NCBI RefSeq assembly: GCF_035046505.1
Contig: NC_089822.1
Location: forward strand, 264,317,024 to 264,381,023
Source of the DNA: Tiliqua scincoides
Taxonomy: Eukaryota > Chordata > Lepidosauria > Squamata > Scincidae
DNA: 64,000 nucleotides
Direction: 5' to 3'
Shown: one piece after another, positions 36,591 through 56,640 of the stretch
How the letters are laid out: every line of letters starts with the position of its first letter
Position numbering within the stretch: the stretch's first letter is position 1
Notes under the pieces: model-generated
The model's input: the letters and a program-made list of their open reading frames with translations, nothing else
Database searches by the model: none
Told to the model about the DNA's origin: nothing
Position numbers and translations under genes: made by a program

Positions 36591-37845
36591 TCACTTGACC
36601 TGGAGGTAGTGAGTTGCCTCAAGGGACCTGGAGAGTTTGGATAAACACCCACAAGTTGAACAATCTTGTCTTCCACCACCACGATGTTTCTGTTGCTGAG
36701 CTTCTGGGTAACTTGAAAGGCACATAGTGGAAGGGACATGTGTGTGATTGAAAGGTGCTTGTGGGTTAGGGTTAGGTGGACCATGCCGCCAGAGGATCTG
36801 GGTGAGCTGAACTAATTGGGGGATTGCAGATTATGTGCCCTTGGGGATTGCAGACTCTTAAGGTGACTGGCCCCTCAGCAGAACAAGTATGAGTACAAGA
36901 GTGTGACAGCAGAGGACTGGCTGGGTGTAAGCTGAGGTTGTGCAGGGGGAGCTCCACCTGCATGCAGATGGAGTACGAAGAAAGCTCAGACGCAGCAGGA
37001 CTCTTCAGAGTGGGGTGGCACAGCTCTGAGACAGGGAAGGGACTGAGGACTAGATCCCACTCACAGGTTACATGGCGGCTGATCCAGGCACTCAAGCTGA
37101 AGGCCATCCTGGGTTAGTGGACACGTTTCACAGCTGTCCGTTGCAGTAGCTAAGAGCAGAGCCTTTGCGGTTGCTAGAAGGCTGCCCCTGAATTTCTGCA
37201 TGTTGGGGGGGAATCCAATCAAGGGTGAGGCTGTTGCTGTTGGTGGTGTGTTAGAGAGAGGTACGTTTGGGGTGAAATATACCTCAAATCCACTGCTCCC
37301 TTGGATCCTTTGCTAAGGGCCATTGATGCAACCCATGTCAGCTGTCCTTATGGATGGGCTGGCCCTGTAAGGGGAAAGAGGGAGACAAGGCAGAGCCATT
37401 AAAGAGACAGAAGTGAGTTTGGTGCTTTTCCACTGTATAGGCAGGTGTGTTCCTTTTCACCACAACATTTCCTGGGATTGGAAGTGACATGGGGCTGTCC
37501 TTCTCCTTGTGCCGGGAAAGCGTTGTGCGAATTCTCTGGGATGTTTTCCCCTCAGTTCAAGCTAGGTTAAGGCTTTGTAGGATTAGGACAAAAGCACAAC
37601 AAACAGCTTTGCTTTCTCAGCTGAATCAACAGACTGCTAAGGGTATCCTCCCACCCGCTTCATTTTATGTCTCCATCTCCCCTTCTTCTCCGCCGGCCTC
37701 TCCCCATTTGAGCAGCTGCATAGAAAGGAAAGAAAACAAATACGCTGAAAAAGACCATGAGGCAAAAAAAAGAGACAGGTGAGGAGGAGAAGGTGGTAGA
37801 GAGGGAAGGCAATGAGCAAGGTCACGAAGAGGTGTGCCACACCAC
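36591..37845 (+). other. Unassigned stretch
   Basis: Nothing with a convincing identity. Short open frames on both strands lack domains. Confidence 0.4.
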
Positions 37846-38702
37846 ACTCATCCCCACATGTTGTGGCAAGGAGTTCCACGGATTAATCCAGGAGTGGCTG
37901 ACCTTTCCACTTGAGGGCTCCTGGACTCTTAACAATTGTAGGTGAGGGAATTTCAGCAAATGCCGCTTGTCTGCACCTGCTGAAATTCCCCCCTCTGCAC
38001 AAGTGTTAAAGTCCAGGAGCCCTAAAGTGGAAAGGTTGGCTACCCCTGAATTACTCGTTGGGTCAAAATACATTTCTCACTTGCCCGCCACTTCATTTAG
38101 TGAATGACCCCTGGTTCTGGTGTTGTACAAATTTGAAAATAACGTCCCTTTTTCCACTCTCTGCATCCCAAGCATCATTTTATACATCTTGGTCATGATC
38201 CCCCTCAGTTGCCTTCTTTTTAGACTGAACAGCCCCAAATGTTGTGGACTTTCCTCATAAGGAAGGTGCCGCAGCCCACTCACCCTTTTGGTCACTCTCC
38301 TCTATACCTTTTTCACTATATCCTTTTGTGACGTGGCAACTAGAACTGGACACAATCAAATGTGGCCTTACCATCATCCATTCGTGCCATTGACCATTTT
38401 ATTCTCAATCCCCTTCTTAATTATCCCAAGCATGGAATTGCCCTTCTTCACAGTTGCCAACGCTTTCATTGAGCTGTCCTCCAACTCCCTCATATTTCTC
38501 TCCTGATCTGTCAGCCAGCAGCTCAGAGCCCATCAGCATGTATACGCAGTTGTAATTTCTTGTTCCAGTGTGCATTACTTACTGACATGGAGGTACATAT
38601 GCCATGTTGCTTCCCATTCCCAGTTTGAAGAGATCCTTCTGGAACTCTTCACAATCCATTCTGGACTTTACCATCTGGAAAACAGCAGTGTCATCTTAAA
38701 AC
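37846..38702 (-). mobile_element. CR1 LINE fragment, minus strand, interrupted
   Basis: The minus strand reads from RT text (about 38700-38510) through the 3' region to ttccgtggaactccttgcc-type text near 37875. Similar words occur in the plus-strand CR1 copies (ctgaggggg, gaaggcaac). A hAT MITE interrupts it at 37889-38048. Confidence 0.75.
37889..38048. mobile_element. hAT-type MITE inside CR1, 8-bp duplication
   Basis: The ends caggagtggctgacctttcc and ggaaaggttggctacccctg are inverted, and the copy is nearly palindromic (aatttcagca/tgctgaaatt). The flanks gattaatc and aattactc agree at 6 of 8. Confidence 0.8.
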
Positions 38703-38799
38703 GTGGCCGCCTTGCTTCTTATCCCCATTACAGAAGTTACTCAGTAGCTAAAGTATTACAACCCCGTTGTGAATCCCATTAGGTGACTTGACACAAACC

Positions 38800-38965
38800 A
38801 GCTTCTGCCATACTCAGTGCCTTCCATCTGTGATACGGTACTGGACTACCTTACAGAGCTGTTTTGTAAGAGACAGTCCATATGTGAAACCAAACAATGA
38901 AGAGGATCAGGGATAGCTGTACACTTAGAATAAACATGTATGTAGAACCGTGTAGGAATTGATGC
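38800..38965 (+). pseudogene. Orphan zinc-finger 3'UTR remnant
   Basis: ttacagagctgttttgtaag, tatgtgaaaccaaacaa and gaggatcagggatagctgta are the reverse complement match of 3640-3740, the end of the minus-strand zinc-finger pseudogene. AATAAA lies at 38929-38934. No fingers remain in front of it; CR1 sequence abuts instead. Confidence 0.6.
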
Positions 38966-39384
38966 CCCCAAAGTGTTTTGATATGAATTTTGATTCGGCT
39001 GCCTTCCAAAGGAGTTACATGGATATTAATCTTTCTCATAGGTGTGCAGGTGGGAGGTTCTCTTGCATCTTTGTGTCAGATGCAAATAGATTGTCTTGTC
39101 ATTCCCAGTGCGGACATGTAGCAAAATAAGCTGTTGCCCAAGGACGATGATTGGATCTCTGTGAGTCACTGCTCTGGTCTGGCCTGCCCTCTTTACAACC
39201 AGCCTCTGCTGGAGACGTGGCAGATTCCCCATATTTTGCATCTGGGGTGATTGGCATCTGGGGTGATTGGCAGAGCCGCCACCTTAGGGGCCACTGGTGC
39301 TTCGTTCTGGGCAGGAAGTGCTGCTCTAAGTTGGTCTCCTTTCTAGTCAGGGGCCATGTGCAGATATTAGTGCTTCTACTGTTA
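38966..39384 (+). other. Unassigned stretch before the LINE
   Basis: A short tandem ggcatctggggtgatt occurs twice near 39239-39270. No domain is recognised. The LINE 5' truncation point lies at about 39385. Confidence 0.4.
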
Positions 39385-42165
39385 TACAAGAGCCATTGTT
39401 CATCCTCGGCGATTTCAATGCTAGAGTTGTTGCTGATAACAGTTCATGGCCCACTTGCTTAGGTCAGTTTGGCACTGGGAAGATGAACGAAAATGGCCAA
39501 CGCCTGCTAGAGTTTTGCTGTCATCACGGTCTCTGTGTCAGCAACACGTTCTTCAACACAAAGCCCCAACATAGAGTCTCTTGGAGACATCCAAGATCAA
39601 AGCACTGGCACCAGCTCGACCTGATCCTCACCAGACGCTCCGGCCTTCCCAGCATCAAGATCACACGCAGTTATCATGGTGCTGCCTGCGACACTGACCA
39701 CTCCCTGGTGTGCAGCAGAGTGAAACTGCAAACAAAGCGACTGCATCACACGAAAAAGGAAGGAAGACCTCGCATTGATACCAGCAAGACCCGGGATCAG
39801 AGAAAAGTGGAGGAATTTGCACAAGCGCTTGAGGAATCTCTTCCAGGCCCGGCCGACGCAAATGCATCCAACAGATGGGAACATTTCAAGAATACTGTTT
39901 ACAACACCGCCTTGTCCATATTCGGCAAGAAGACCAACAAGGCGGCAGACTGGTTTGAAGCCCACTCTGAGGAGTTGACACCAGTCATTGAGGAAAAGAG
40001 GAGAGCTCAAGCAGCATACAAGGCCTGTCCCAGTGAGCGCAACCTGCAGGTCCTCCGAACTGCTCGCAGCAAAGTCCAACAGACTGCCAGGAGATGTGCT
40101 AACGACTACTGGCTCCAGCTATGTTCTGAGATACAGATAGCAGCTGACACGGGCAACATCAAGGGGATGTATGATGGTATCAAGCAGGCCCTAGGTCCAA
40201 CACAGAGGAAAATTGCCCCTCTGAAGTCTGCCACAGGCGAGGTCATCCAGGATCGGGCACAGCAGATGGAACGCTGGGTGCAGCACTACTCTGAGCTATA
40301 TTCCAGAGAAAATGTAGTCACCGAAGAAGCACTGAACAACATTGAGTGCCTGCCTGTGCTGGAAGAGCTTGACAGTGAACCAACCCTAGAAGAACTTCAC
40401 GTGGCCCTGGACTCCCTTGCCTTTGGCAAGGCACCTGGAAAAGACAGCATCCCTGCTGAAGTCCTAAAATGCTGCAAAGAGATCATCGTCACTGAGCTGC
40501 ATGAAATCCTCTGTCTCTGCTGGAGAGAAGGTGGAGTACCTCAAGACATGAGGGATGCAAACATCATCACGCTGTACAAGAACAAAGGTGACAGGGGTGA
40601 CTGCAACAACTACCGCGGCATCTCTCTCCTTAGCGTTGTAGGAAAGCTGTTTGCCCGAGTTGTACTAAAGAGGCTCCAGGTACTTGCAGAGAGCGTCTAT
40701 CCAGAATCGCAGTGTGGATTCCGAGCCAACAGGTCCACCACTGATATGGTATTCTCCCTTAGACAACTGCAGGAGAAATGCAGGGAACAACGACAGCCAC
40801 TCTTTATAGCCTTCATAGATCTCACAAAGGCTTTCGACCTGGTCAGCAGGGACGGCCTCTTCAAGATTCTCCCCAAGATTGGATGTCCACCCAGGCTCCT
40901 CAGCATCATCAGATCTTTCCACAAGGACATGAAGGGCACTGTTGTCTTCGATGGCTCCACATCAGACCCTTTTGACATCCGAAGCGGAGTGAAGCAGGGC
41001 TGTGTTCTTGCACCAACCTTGTTTGGGATTTTCTTCGCTGTCCTGCTGAAGCAGGCCTTTGGAACTGCAACAGAAGGCATCTATCTCCGGACCAGATCAG
41101 ATGGAAAGCTCTTCAACCTCTCCAGACTGAGAGCAAAATCCAAAGTCCAGCTGAAATGTCTGCGTGACTTCCTCTTTGCCGACGATGCAGCTGTCACTAC
41201 CCATTCTGCCAAAGATCTCCAGCAGCTCATGGATCGTTTTAGCAAGGCCTGCCAAGATTTTGGACTGACAATCAGCCTGAAGAAAACACAGGTCATGGTT
41301 CAGGATGTGGACTCACCTCCCTGCATTACAATCTCTGCACATGAACTGGAGGTTGTCCATGACTTTGTGTACCTTGGCTCAACGATCTCCGACACTCATT
41401 CTCTCGATACCGAGCTAAACAAGCGCATCGGTAAAGCAGCTACCACGTTTTCCAGACTCACAAAGAGAGTCTGGTCCAACAAGAAGCTGACGGAACATAC
41501 CAAGATCCAGGTCTACAGAGCTTGCGTCCTGAGTACACTTCTGTACTGCAGCGAGTCATGGACTCTTCGCTCACAACAGGAGAGGAAACTGAGCGCTTTC
41601 CACATGCGCTGCCTCCGACGCATCCTCGGCATCACCTGGCAGGACAAAGTTCCAAACAACACAGTCCTGGAACGTGCTGGAATCCCTAGCATGTATTCAC
41701 TGCTGAAACAGAGACGCCTGCGTTGGCTTGGTCATGTCGTGAGAATGGATGATGGCCGGATCCCAAAGGATCTCCTCTATGGAGAACTCGTGCAAGGAAA
41801 GCGCCCTACAGGTAGACCACAGCTGCGATACAAGGACATCTGCAAGAGGGATCTGAAGGCCTTAGGGATGGACCTCAACAAGTGGGAAACCCTGGCCTCT
41901 GAGCGGCCCGCTTGGAGGCAGGCTGTGCAGCATGGCCTTTCCCAGTTTGAAGAGACACTTTGCCAACAGTCTGAGGCTAAGAGGCAAAGAAGGAAGGCCC
42001 ATAGCCAGGGAGACAGACCAGGGACAGACTGCACTTGCTCCCGGTGTGGAAGGGATTGTCACTCCCGGATTGGCCTTTTCAGCCACACTAGACGCTGTGC
42101 CGGAACCACCTTTCAGAGCGCGATACCATAGTCTTTCGAGACTGAAGGTTGCCAATACAATACTG
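39385..42165 (+). mobile_element. 5'-truncated LINE with an intact 911-codon ORF2 remnant
   Basis: A non-LTR retrotransposon that begins inside its endonuclease domain and runs without a stop to 42131. Its short 3' tail is ctttcgagactgaaggttgc. The clade is uncertain: the C-terminal C-x2-C-x12-H-x3-C finger and YRGISLL block are unlike CR1 and suggest an I-like or RTE-like group. The open frame implies a fairly recent insertion. A second fragment of the family is at 16370-16668. Confidence 0.85.
39396..42131 (+). CDS. LINE endonuclease (partial) and reverse transcriptase, 911 aa
   Basis: Residues 2-110 are the second half of an apurinic-type endonuclease (ILGDFNAR, then DLILTRR and DTDHSLV). 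The reverse transcriptase follows with YRGISLL, FIDLTKAFD at about 472, GVKQGCVLAPTLF at about 530 and the FADD box at about 592. After the RT comes a long thumb/linker (YLGSTISD, LGHVVRMDD) and a CTCSRCGRDCHSR zinc finger near 875-900. The first half of the endonuclease is missing, so the ATG at 39396 is only the first Met in the open frame. The product would be nuclear and act by target-primed reverse transcription, but this truncated copy could not cut DNA normally. Confidence 0.85.
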   Translation: MFILGDFNARVVADNSSWPTCLGQFGTGKMNENGQRLLEFCCHHGLCVSNTFFNTKPQHRVSWRHPRSKHWHQLDLILTRRSGLPSIKITRSYHGAACDTDHSLVCSRVKLQTKRLHHTKKEGRPRIDTSKTRDQRKVEEFAQALEESLPGPADANASNRWEHFKNTVYNTALSIFGKKTNKAADWFEAHSEELTPVIEEKRRAQAAYKACPSERNLQVLRTARSKVQQTARRCANDYWLQLCSEIQIAADTGNIKGMYDGIKQALGPTQRKIAPLKSATGEVIQDRAQQMERWVQHYSELYSRENVVTEEALNNIECLPVLEELDSEPTLEELHVALDSLAFGKAPGKDSIPAEVLKCCKEIIVTELHEILCLCWREGGVPQDMRDANIITLYKNKGDRGDCNNYRGISLLSVVGKLFARVVLKRLQVLAESVYPESQCGFRANRSTTDMVFSLRQLQEKCREQRQPLFIAFIDLTKAFDLVSRDGLFKILPKIGCPPRLLSIIRSFHKDMKGTVVFDGSTSDPFDIRSGVKQGCVLAPTLFGIFFAVLLKQAFGTATEGIYLRTRSDGKLFNLSRLRAKSKVQLKCLRDFLFADDAAVTTHSAKDLQQLMDRFSKACQDFGLTISLKKTQVMVQDVDSPPCITISAHELEVVHDFVYLGSTISDTHSLDTELNKRIGKAATTFSRLTKRVWSNKKLTEHTKIQVYRACVLSTLLYCSESWTLRSQQERKLSAFHMRCLRRILGITWQDKVPNNTVLERAGIPSMYSLLKQRRLRWLGHVVRMDDGRIPKDLLYGELVQGKRPTGRPQLRYKDICKRDLKALGMDLNKWETLASERPAWRQAVQHGLSQFEETLCQQSEAKRQRRKAHSQGDRPGTDCTCSRCGRDCHSRIGLFSHTRRCAGTTFQSAIP

Positions 42166-43842
42166 TTATACATCAATTACTATCTTCATACTTGGTGCTT
42201 TATAAATTAACAGTCAACGAGAGGTCGCTGCTCCAAGAAGCTTACAATATTCAATACCTCTGCTTTTTGAGGGGGGGGGATTCAAATAGTTAATTGTGTC
42301 TGCACACTAGATTAAGTGTGTCAAATATAAGGCTCATGGACTGGATGTGGCCTGCAGAAGCTCTTTATTTGGCCCACGTGTTAGTTGGGCTCTCCCAGCA
42401 CCGCCATCAGCTGCTGAGCTACAAAGTGGTGTTTTGGCAGAAGTGGCACTGTCATGAATATGTACAGTTTAGGCCTAGTAGCATGTAAAGCCTGTAACCA
42501 GTAACAAGCTAAACCAGTAACAAAGAAGTGGCTTGCAGTTCCTAGCTGCAAGGAATTTACAATTCAATGGAAGGTGATAATGTAGCACCTAAGCAGACAG
42601 AGAGGCGCCCATGAATCTCCAGGGGGAGGGGAAGAGCTAGGAGGACTAGCATCCAGCCCCACTTGGGAAGATTCCGGCCCCAAGGGTCTCTGATTGGACA
42701 GTTTAAAAGAGCACAGAGTCACCTCAGACCTGTTAGCATGAGAAGTATAAGAACAAAGCCCAAAGGGTGTGTCTGAGTCTTTGTCTTTTGTCTGTTTGGT
42801 GGAAAAGGTTGTGAGTGCAACATCCTGGAGGGAGAGCCTAATCCCAGGGCCATGTGGCCTGTTAGGTAACTGGGACCTGAAAGATCTACAAAGAAAGCTG
42901 CCCCAGGTGAGAGTTAGGGAAAAATAGAGATAGCCAGTTAGCTTTGTTATTTTAATGCTGATACATTTCCTAGATGTTTTATGCCTCTAGCATTTGCTGC
43001 CTTTTGTAACTTTATGTAGCCCTATGTATTTAATAAAGTAAAAATCCTTTTACTAAGTTGTTTATTGTCTGTTGGGGACAAAGGTTCAGAATCCTGCCTA
43101 GCCGTTCAGCAAGCTAGCAAATACTCATTGAGGACTAGTAACTTGAGGACTGAGGCTTTAATAAAAGAAAGTGCTCAGTGCCTGCAAGGGATAGAATTAA
43201 GCCTAGAGGGTCTCAGTGTCCCTGGACTGAGACACTGGCACATACAGGGTGGTGGCAGTACTACCGAACAAGGGTCCTTGAGGGCTCTAGGGTTCAAGAA
43301 CCAAGAACTCTGAGCACCCCAAAACCCTGGCAGTTTACGACAGGTACTGCTGAAAGGGTGGTGCTGGGAGAGCTCAGTTTTCATTCAGGTCACCCTTTTA
43401 GCAGTGCTGAGTCAGTGCTAAGTCACTGCTGAAAGGGGGCTCCCCATGTGATAGTTGGGCTCTCCCAGCGCAGCCCTTTCAGCAGTGCCGCTTCTGCCAA
43501 GGTGCTGGGCATGAGAGATGGAAGGAGGCCTCAAAAGATGAGGAACTGTCCTGGAGGGGGGGGGCAGATCAAGAGGGGTGAGAAAGAGAGATGCTGTGGG
43601 TGCTCTGGGTGAACCCAATTCTCTTGTGGACGGTCTTTAACAGCACTGCTTCTGTCCTAGGCATGACTTTGCAGAGCATCTCTCAGCTGCTGAGCTGGAA
43701 GTGATGCCTCTTGAGTGGTATTCAGCCTGCTGTGTGAAAGGAGTGTGATCCCCCCCTGCACCTAGATGTTGTTAGGCGGGTTCCAGCTTGATGTTATATA
43801 CTCCATACAAGCTAGTGCTGAGCCCCTCCTCTCCACTGGCTT
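42166..43842 (+). other. Mixed debris, possible LTR fossil at about 42570-43330
   Basis: A hAT-like end reads gtgtcaaatataaggctc near 42317. Around 42730-43060 a tataagaa box and a ttaataaag poly(A)-like site suggest an LTR fossil of unknown family without clear ends. Words ctgctgaaaggg/ccctttcagcag recur in both directions at 43330-43490. Confidence 0.35.
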
Positions 43843-44095
43843 CCCACTCAAGTCAGCTCCTGTCCCTGTTGCACCTTTGGGGTGCTCTGAAGACTCCCTG
43901 CAAAGACCTTCCAGCCCCTCCACTCAGAGACAGTATCTCACTGTCTCTTCAGTAACCCACTGAAGGCGGCTCCTGTCCCTGTTGCACCTGCCCTGGTCCT
44001 CCTTCACCTGAGTCCCCCTAGGGTGCTTGCAAGAGTCCCTGCAAAGACCCCAGCCCCTCCCTCCCAGCCCCTCCACTCATCCCTCCTGCAGGCTT
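43843..44095. repeat. About two units of the gene A upstream minisatellite, before gene C
   Basis: ctcctgtccctgttgcacc occurs twice (about 43855 and 43970), each followed by ctgcaaagac and cagcccctcc. It sits just upstream of the gene C first exon, as in genes A and B. Confidence 0.75.
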
Positions 44096-44133
44096 AGAAG
44101 AACCTCTGCTGCAATCTTTCCTCTCGGCTCTCT

Positions 44134-44256
44134 AAGGGTTAAGAGAAGCAACTCCATATTCCTAGAGGAGTGAATGGGAAGGGGGGGAATGGGTGGGAAG
44201 CCACTTCCTGCTCTCCCTTCCTTTACTTTCTTTACTAGAAGAAGCAGCCTTCTCTG
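44134..44256 (+). promoter_or_regulatory. Gene C first (noncoding) exon and likely promoter
   Basis: ctaagggttaagagaag, gcaactcca and ttcctagagg match the first exons of A and B. The donor is ctctg|gtgagt at 44256/44257. Confidence 0.5.
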
Positions 44257-45713
44257 GTGAGTCCATTTGGGGGGCAGAGTGGGTGGAAGGGAAAGGAAGG
44301 AGGGGGAAAGTAAAGGGAGGGTAGGAGAGAAGCCCATAGAGGAGTAGGCAGAGGATTGGGCTCAAAGCCCAGCCAGTGGGGGTGGGGGGCAACTGAGAAG
44401 ACAGACAGTGACACTCCCCATTTGCATGGAGGCAAATGGGGGTCCCAGGCTGAAGTGGGTGGAAAAGAAGAGGGAGGGGAGAAGCCCCCGGGGGGGGGAG
44501 ACAGACAGGCTCAGAGCCCAGCTGGTGAAGGACAGCAGGGAGAAGGCTGAGAAGAGGAGCTGTGACGAACTCCCTCCCCTAATTGCATGCCAGGCTTTGG
44601 GTCTGCTCTGGAATGGCTTCATTTCTATGATGGGGGTTTTGACAGGGACTCTGTAAGAGCCAGAACAGTGAGGGCCAGAAGGGGCCATTCAGTACTGAAA
44701 TCCGTGCAAAAAAACAGCTGGATGTAGGAGGGACGCTGGAGGACAATGTTTTAGGCCTGGGACTGTTCCTGAAACAGAGTCAGTGAGTACTTTTAACTGT
44801 GTTTTTAACCTATGCTGAATTGTTGATTCTGTTTATTGTTTGAACTGTTGTCACTTGCTTGTTCCAGGTTTTAAAAGAGGCAGGTGGGATAAACATCATA
44901 GGAAGGAGAGCTGGAGTTTGCCGCTAAAAAGGATCCTTCCAGCATCCACGTCTAATACAGGGAGCTTATTAGAGAGCTGATCACTTCAGAAATAGGAACT
45001 GAAGAAGACAAAGCAAGGTGAGGCCCCCCAGTAAGTAAGCAGATAAAGATTAAAAGCCTCAAATGTCTGCCCTGCAGAGAATGACATCCTTACATAGCCA
45101 GTGTCAAAACATCTGCATTGTTCAAGGTGTGTGTGTGTATGTTTTTTTTTTTGGGGGGGGGGGGTTTCTTGGAAGATGAACTTCCACCCAGGACTGAAGC
45201 ATTTGTTCCAGGAAACAGTCCTGCCGGATGCCCCCATTGCATAGGACTCCCAGCCCCTGCATCTGCATATCAGAATTTTCCCCAACATTAGCTCACATGG
45301 TCTGAGTGACAGGACATCACCTGGAATTGACACAGCACCTGCCTTGCATGCTGCTAAACTTTGTCTTAGGGACTGGGCTTCATGCAAGGGTATGAATAGG
45401 AGGAAGGAACTGAGGCAGAGAATGCAGCAGGAAAGGCAGATCCTGGCAGGCCTGGAAAGGAGAGGGTGGACAAGAGAGCCACCCAAGAGAGGGTGGACCC
45501 CTAGATGGGCAGAGGGGGGAATAAACAGGGACAAAGTGGTCAAAGGATTTGAAGAACGTGAATGAAGATGTGTGGGACTCGTCCCACTGGGGCATTTCTG
45601 AATCAGAACCTGAGCTATGGAGCAAATAAGGAAACTGCGAAATTGCACATGGAAGGGAAGTTGGACACTAAAGATTAAAGTCTTCCCATTGTGTTTGTCT
45701 CCCCCACAGGTAG
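44257..45713 (+). other. Gene C intron 1
   Basis: Paralogous to intron 1 of A and B in its middle and end. A T-run and G-run (about 45139-45165) form simple sequence. No gene is recognised. Confidence 0.5.
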
Positions 45714-45717
45714 TGGG

Positions 45718-54077
<8,360 letters not shown>

Positions 54078-54720
54078 AGCTTCCATTGGAGCTTAGGTGG
54101 AAAAGTCAGAAAGAGCAGTCCATGTGACTATTGGGCTCTCTCAGTGTGACAGTTGGGGTCTCCCATATCTGGAAGATATGCTCAAGATATTTGTATTTTT
54201 TCTTCTTCTGTCATTTGTGGTTAATTACCTTAAATACTGGCCCCTAGTACATAAAATTTTTGCCAAGTAATCAAGCTCCAATTATCACTTCACCTTATCT
54301 CTGGTCAATCAGAGGGCAGAGCTTTTCAACTCTGAAAAGTTTCCTTTCTTGCTGGGTCATTAGAAGCAATGCAGAGATTAGTTTCTATAGTAACTTTGCT
54401 GGGAAATTCTAGCCAAAGTTAACCTTTTATTCTCTTCTGTACCATGTTGCAAATGCTGCTGCAGCCTGGTTCTGTTTAGCAGAGATCTGTTTTTTTTTCA
54501 ACACCAGAACACCTCTTTCCCAGGCTACAATTCTGTGCACCATTACTTCAGAATAACACCCATGGAAGGCAGTGGGTCTACTTCTGAGTAAAAAGGGTTG
54601 CAAATATATGCAGCTGCATCTCTCTGCTGTGAATTGAATTGCACACTCCCAGTGATGTGTTGTGAATTGTATGTAGAGCTTCTGGCTTAACACACCAGAC
54701 ACCTTAAAGGTGGACTTGAT
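54078..54720 (+). other. Gene C 3'UTR and flank
   Basis: The first 150 bases match the 3'UTR of gene A (ggggtctcccatatctgg, attttttcttctt). The similarity stops at about 54225, so the 3'UTR is cut off by other DNA. An F2-like copy lies at about 54520-54600. No clear poly(A) signal is seen. Confidence 0.5.
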
Positions 54721-54721
54721 T

Positions 54722-55186
54722 CATGGTTCAACCTTTTTCACTGGCATATCCCTTGGCAGCCCATTTTCATAAATTGTACCCTTCCTATTAGCAAAATGTT
54801 TGTAATAATACAAGCCCTCAAAGAAAAAGTGTTTCTCTTTTTATCTGTTTGAAGAACAGAAGACTCTGCCTTTGCACTGTTTTGCACCAGAAGTGTGCTG
54901 AGAAATTCTGGGTGATTGTTCACTTTCCATATTATGTTTCAGCTTTTTTACTTCGCTGGTTTTCAATCACTGGTTCATAGATGAATTGATAACCCAAAAC
55001 TAGCTATTGGTGGGGCTTTCACAGCCAGCTAGCTGCCTCCCCTCCTGCCTTGCTGGCCCTGCAAAGCATTCTGGAGCATGACCTGCCTTTTTCTGCCATT
55101 ATGCCATTCTTTTTCAAGTACCCCTAAAGGTCCTGTTGAGTGCCCCTGGGGGGTATATGAACCCCCGGTCGGGAACCACTGTTCTA
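54722..55186 (+). mobile_element. Probable hAT-type MITE
   Basis: The left end catggttcaacctttttcac and right end ggtcgggaaccactg are weak inverted repeats of the cagtggttc type. No clear target duplication is seen. Confidence 0.45.
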
Positions 55187-55738
55187 CTGGTATGTGTCAT
55201 TTTACTCTGGTACAACACTCCTGTATTGAGTCCACACAGCGCTTCCACATGCTGCTCAAAGGACCTCCAGATTCCCACAAGACTAACCAACCTCTTCAGG
55301 AACTCAGCTATATTGCAAAGCTCTGTTGCTGCCCATCTCTCCACCTTTCACTTCTCTCTCCCCCTCTCTAGTGGCTGCAGCTGGGGTGGACAAGCATGGC
55401 CTCCTAAAGCTCCTTTCCCTTAAAGTGGCTCCTTTTCCTAACTTCTTCTCGTGCACCAAATACACTGCATTACAAGGAACCACCACCATAAGACAGGAAC
55501 ACTGTACACAATTTTAGGGCAAAGAATTTTGTAGTATGCAATGTTTCTATTTTTATTCTTTTATAATAAAACTGTGGTCTTGGAGTGAGGTCATCTCTCT
55601 GTTCTTGGAGGGAAGGGGATTCTCTGTATTACCCTGATCTATCCAGTCTAAAGATCCCTCTCCCAAGCAGAGCTGTGTGCTTCCAACTAGCTCACCAAAG
55701 ACTGTTAAGAAAACTCCAAACACAGTCTGGGAATTAGA
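55187..55738 (+). other. Gene C downstream segment paralogous to the gene B flank
   Basis: Matches 31394-31681 and 32500-32620. It lacks both the hAT at 31063 and the Tigger-like element at 31684, so it shows the empty sites. Confidence 0.7.
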
Positions 55739-56640
55739 GGGCAGGTCCTCTCATGGATTAGGAACTGGTTGACGACCAGGAAACAAAGAGTGGGCTGTTT
55801 TCACAATGGAGAGAGGTGAAAAGCGGTGTGCCCCAGAAGTGGTCTCCCCAGCACCTGAGACTGGTGCTTTTCATCCTGTTCATAAATGACCTAGAGACAG
55901 GGAGAAGCAACATGGTAGCCAAGTTTGCAGACATCACTAAATTGTTCTGGGTGGTGAAAACCAGAAGCAATTGTGAAGAGTTCCAGAAGGATCTCCAAAC
56001 TGGGAGAATGGGCAGCAGGATGGCAGATGCACTTCAAAGTGAGTAAATGTAAAGTAGTACACAGTGAGGCAAGAAATCAAAACATCACATACAGGCTAAT
56101 GTGTTCTGAGCTGTCTGACAGATCAGGAACAAGATCTTGGGATGCTGGTGGACAGCTTGATGAAAGTGTCGACTCAATGAGCGACACTTGGTGATCGGAA
56201 TCGGTGAAGAAAGCCAATTCCATGCTGGGAATCATTTACAAAGGGATTGGTAATAAAATGGCCAACATTATAATGCCCTTGTACAAATCAATAGTAAGGC
56301 CACACCTGGAGTTTTGTGTCCAGTTCTGGTCACCACATCTCAAAAAAGAATATAGTGCTAATGGAAACGGTGCAGAAGAGAGTGACCAAAATGATTACTG
56401 GGCTGGAGCACTTCCCTTACGAGAAAACGCCAGGACTAGGGGAGAGTCTCTGAAATTGAGTGTTGGGAGAGTTACAACAGACAAAAGAAAATACTTCTTT
56501 GCCCAGTATGTAATCTGTGGAACTCCTTGCCAGAGGATGACTTGTCTGGCATTGATGCCTTTAAAAGGGAATTGGACAGAATTATGGAAGAAACACCCAT
56601 TGCAGGTTTCAAGCCATGAGAGGTAGAATGCCAGATGCAA
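55739..56640 (+). mobile_element. CR1 LINE, truncated, with internal deletion
   Basis: RT text near the left (FINDLETGRSNMVAKFAD) leads into CR1 3' text to gaatgccagatgca at about 56638, where the GC block starts. About 100 bases between the cttacgagaaaa and ccaggactagg words are missing relative to the copy at 58690. Confidence 0.8.
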
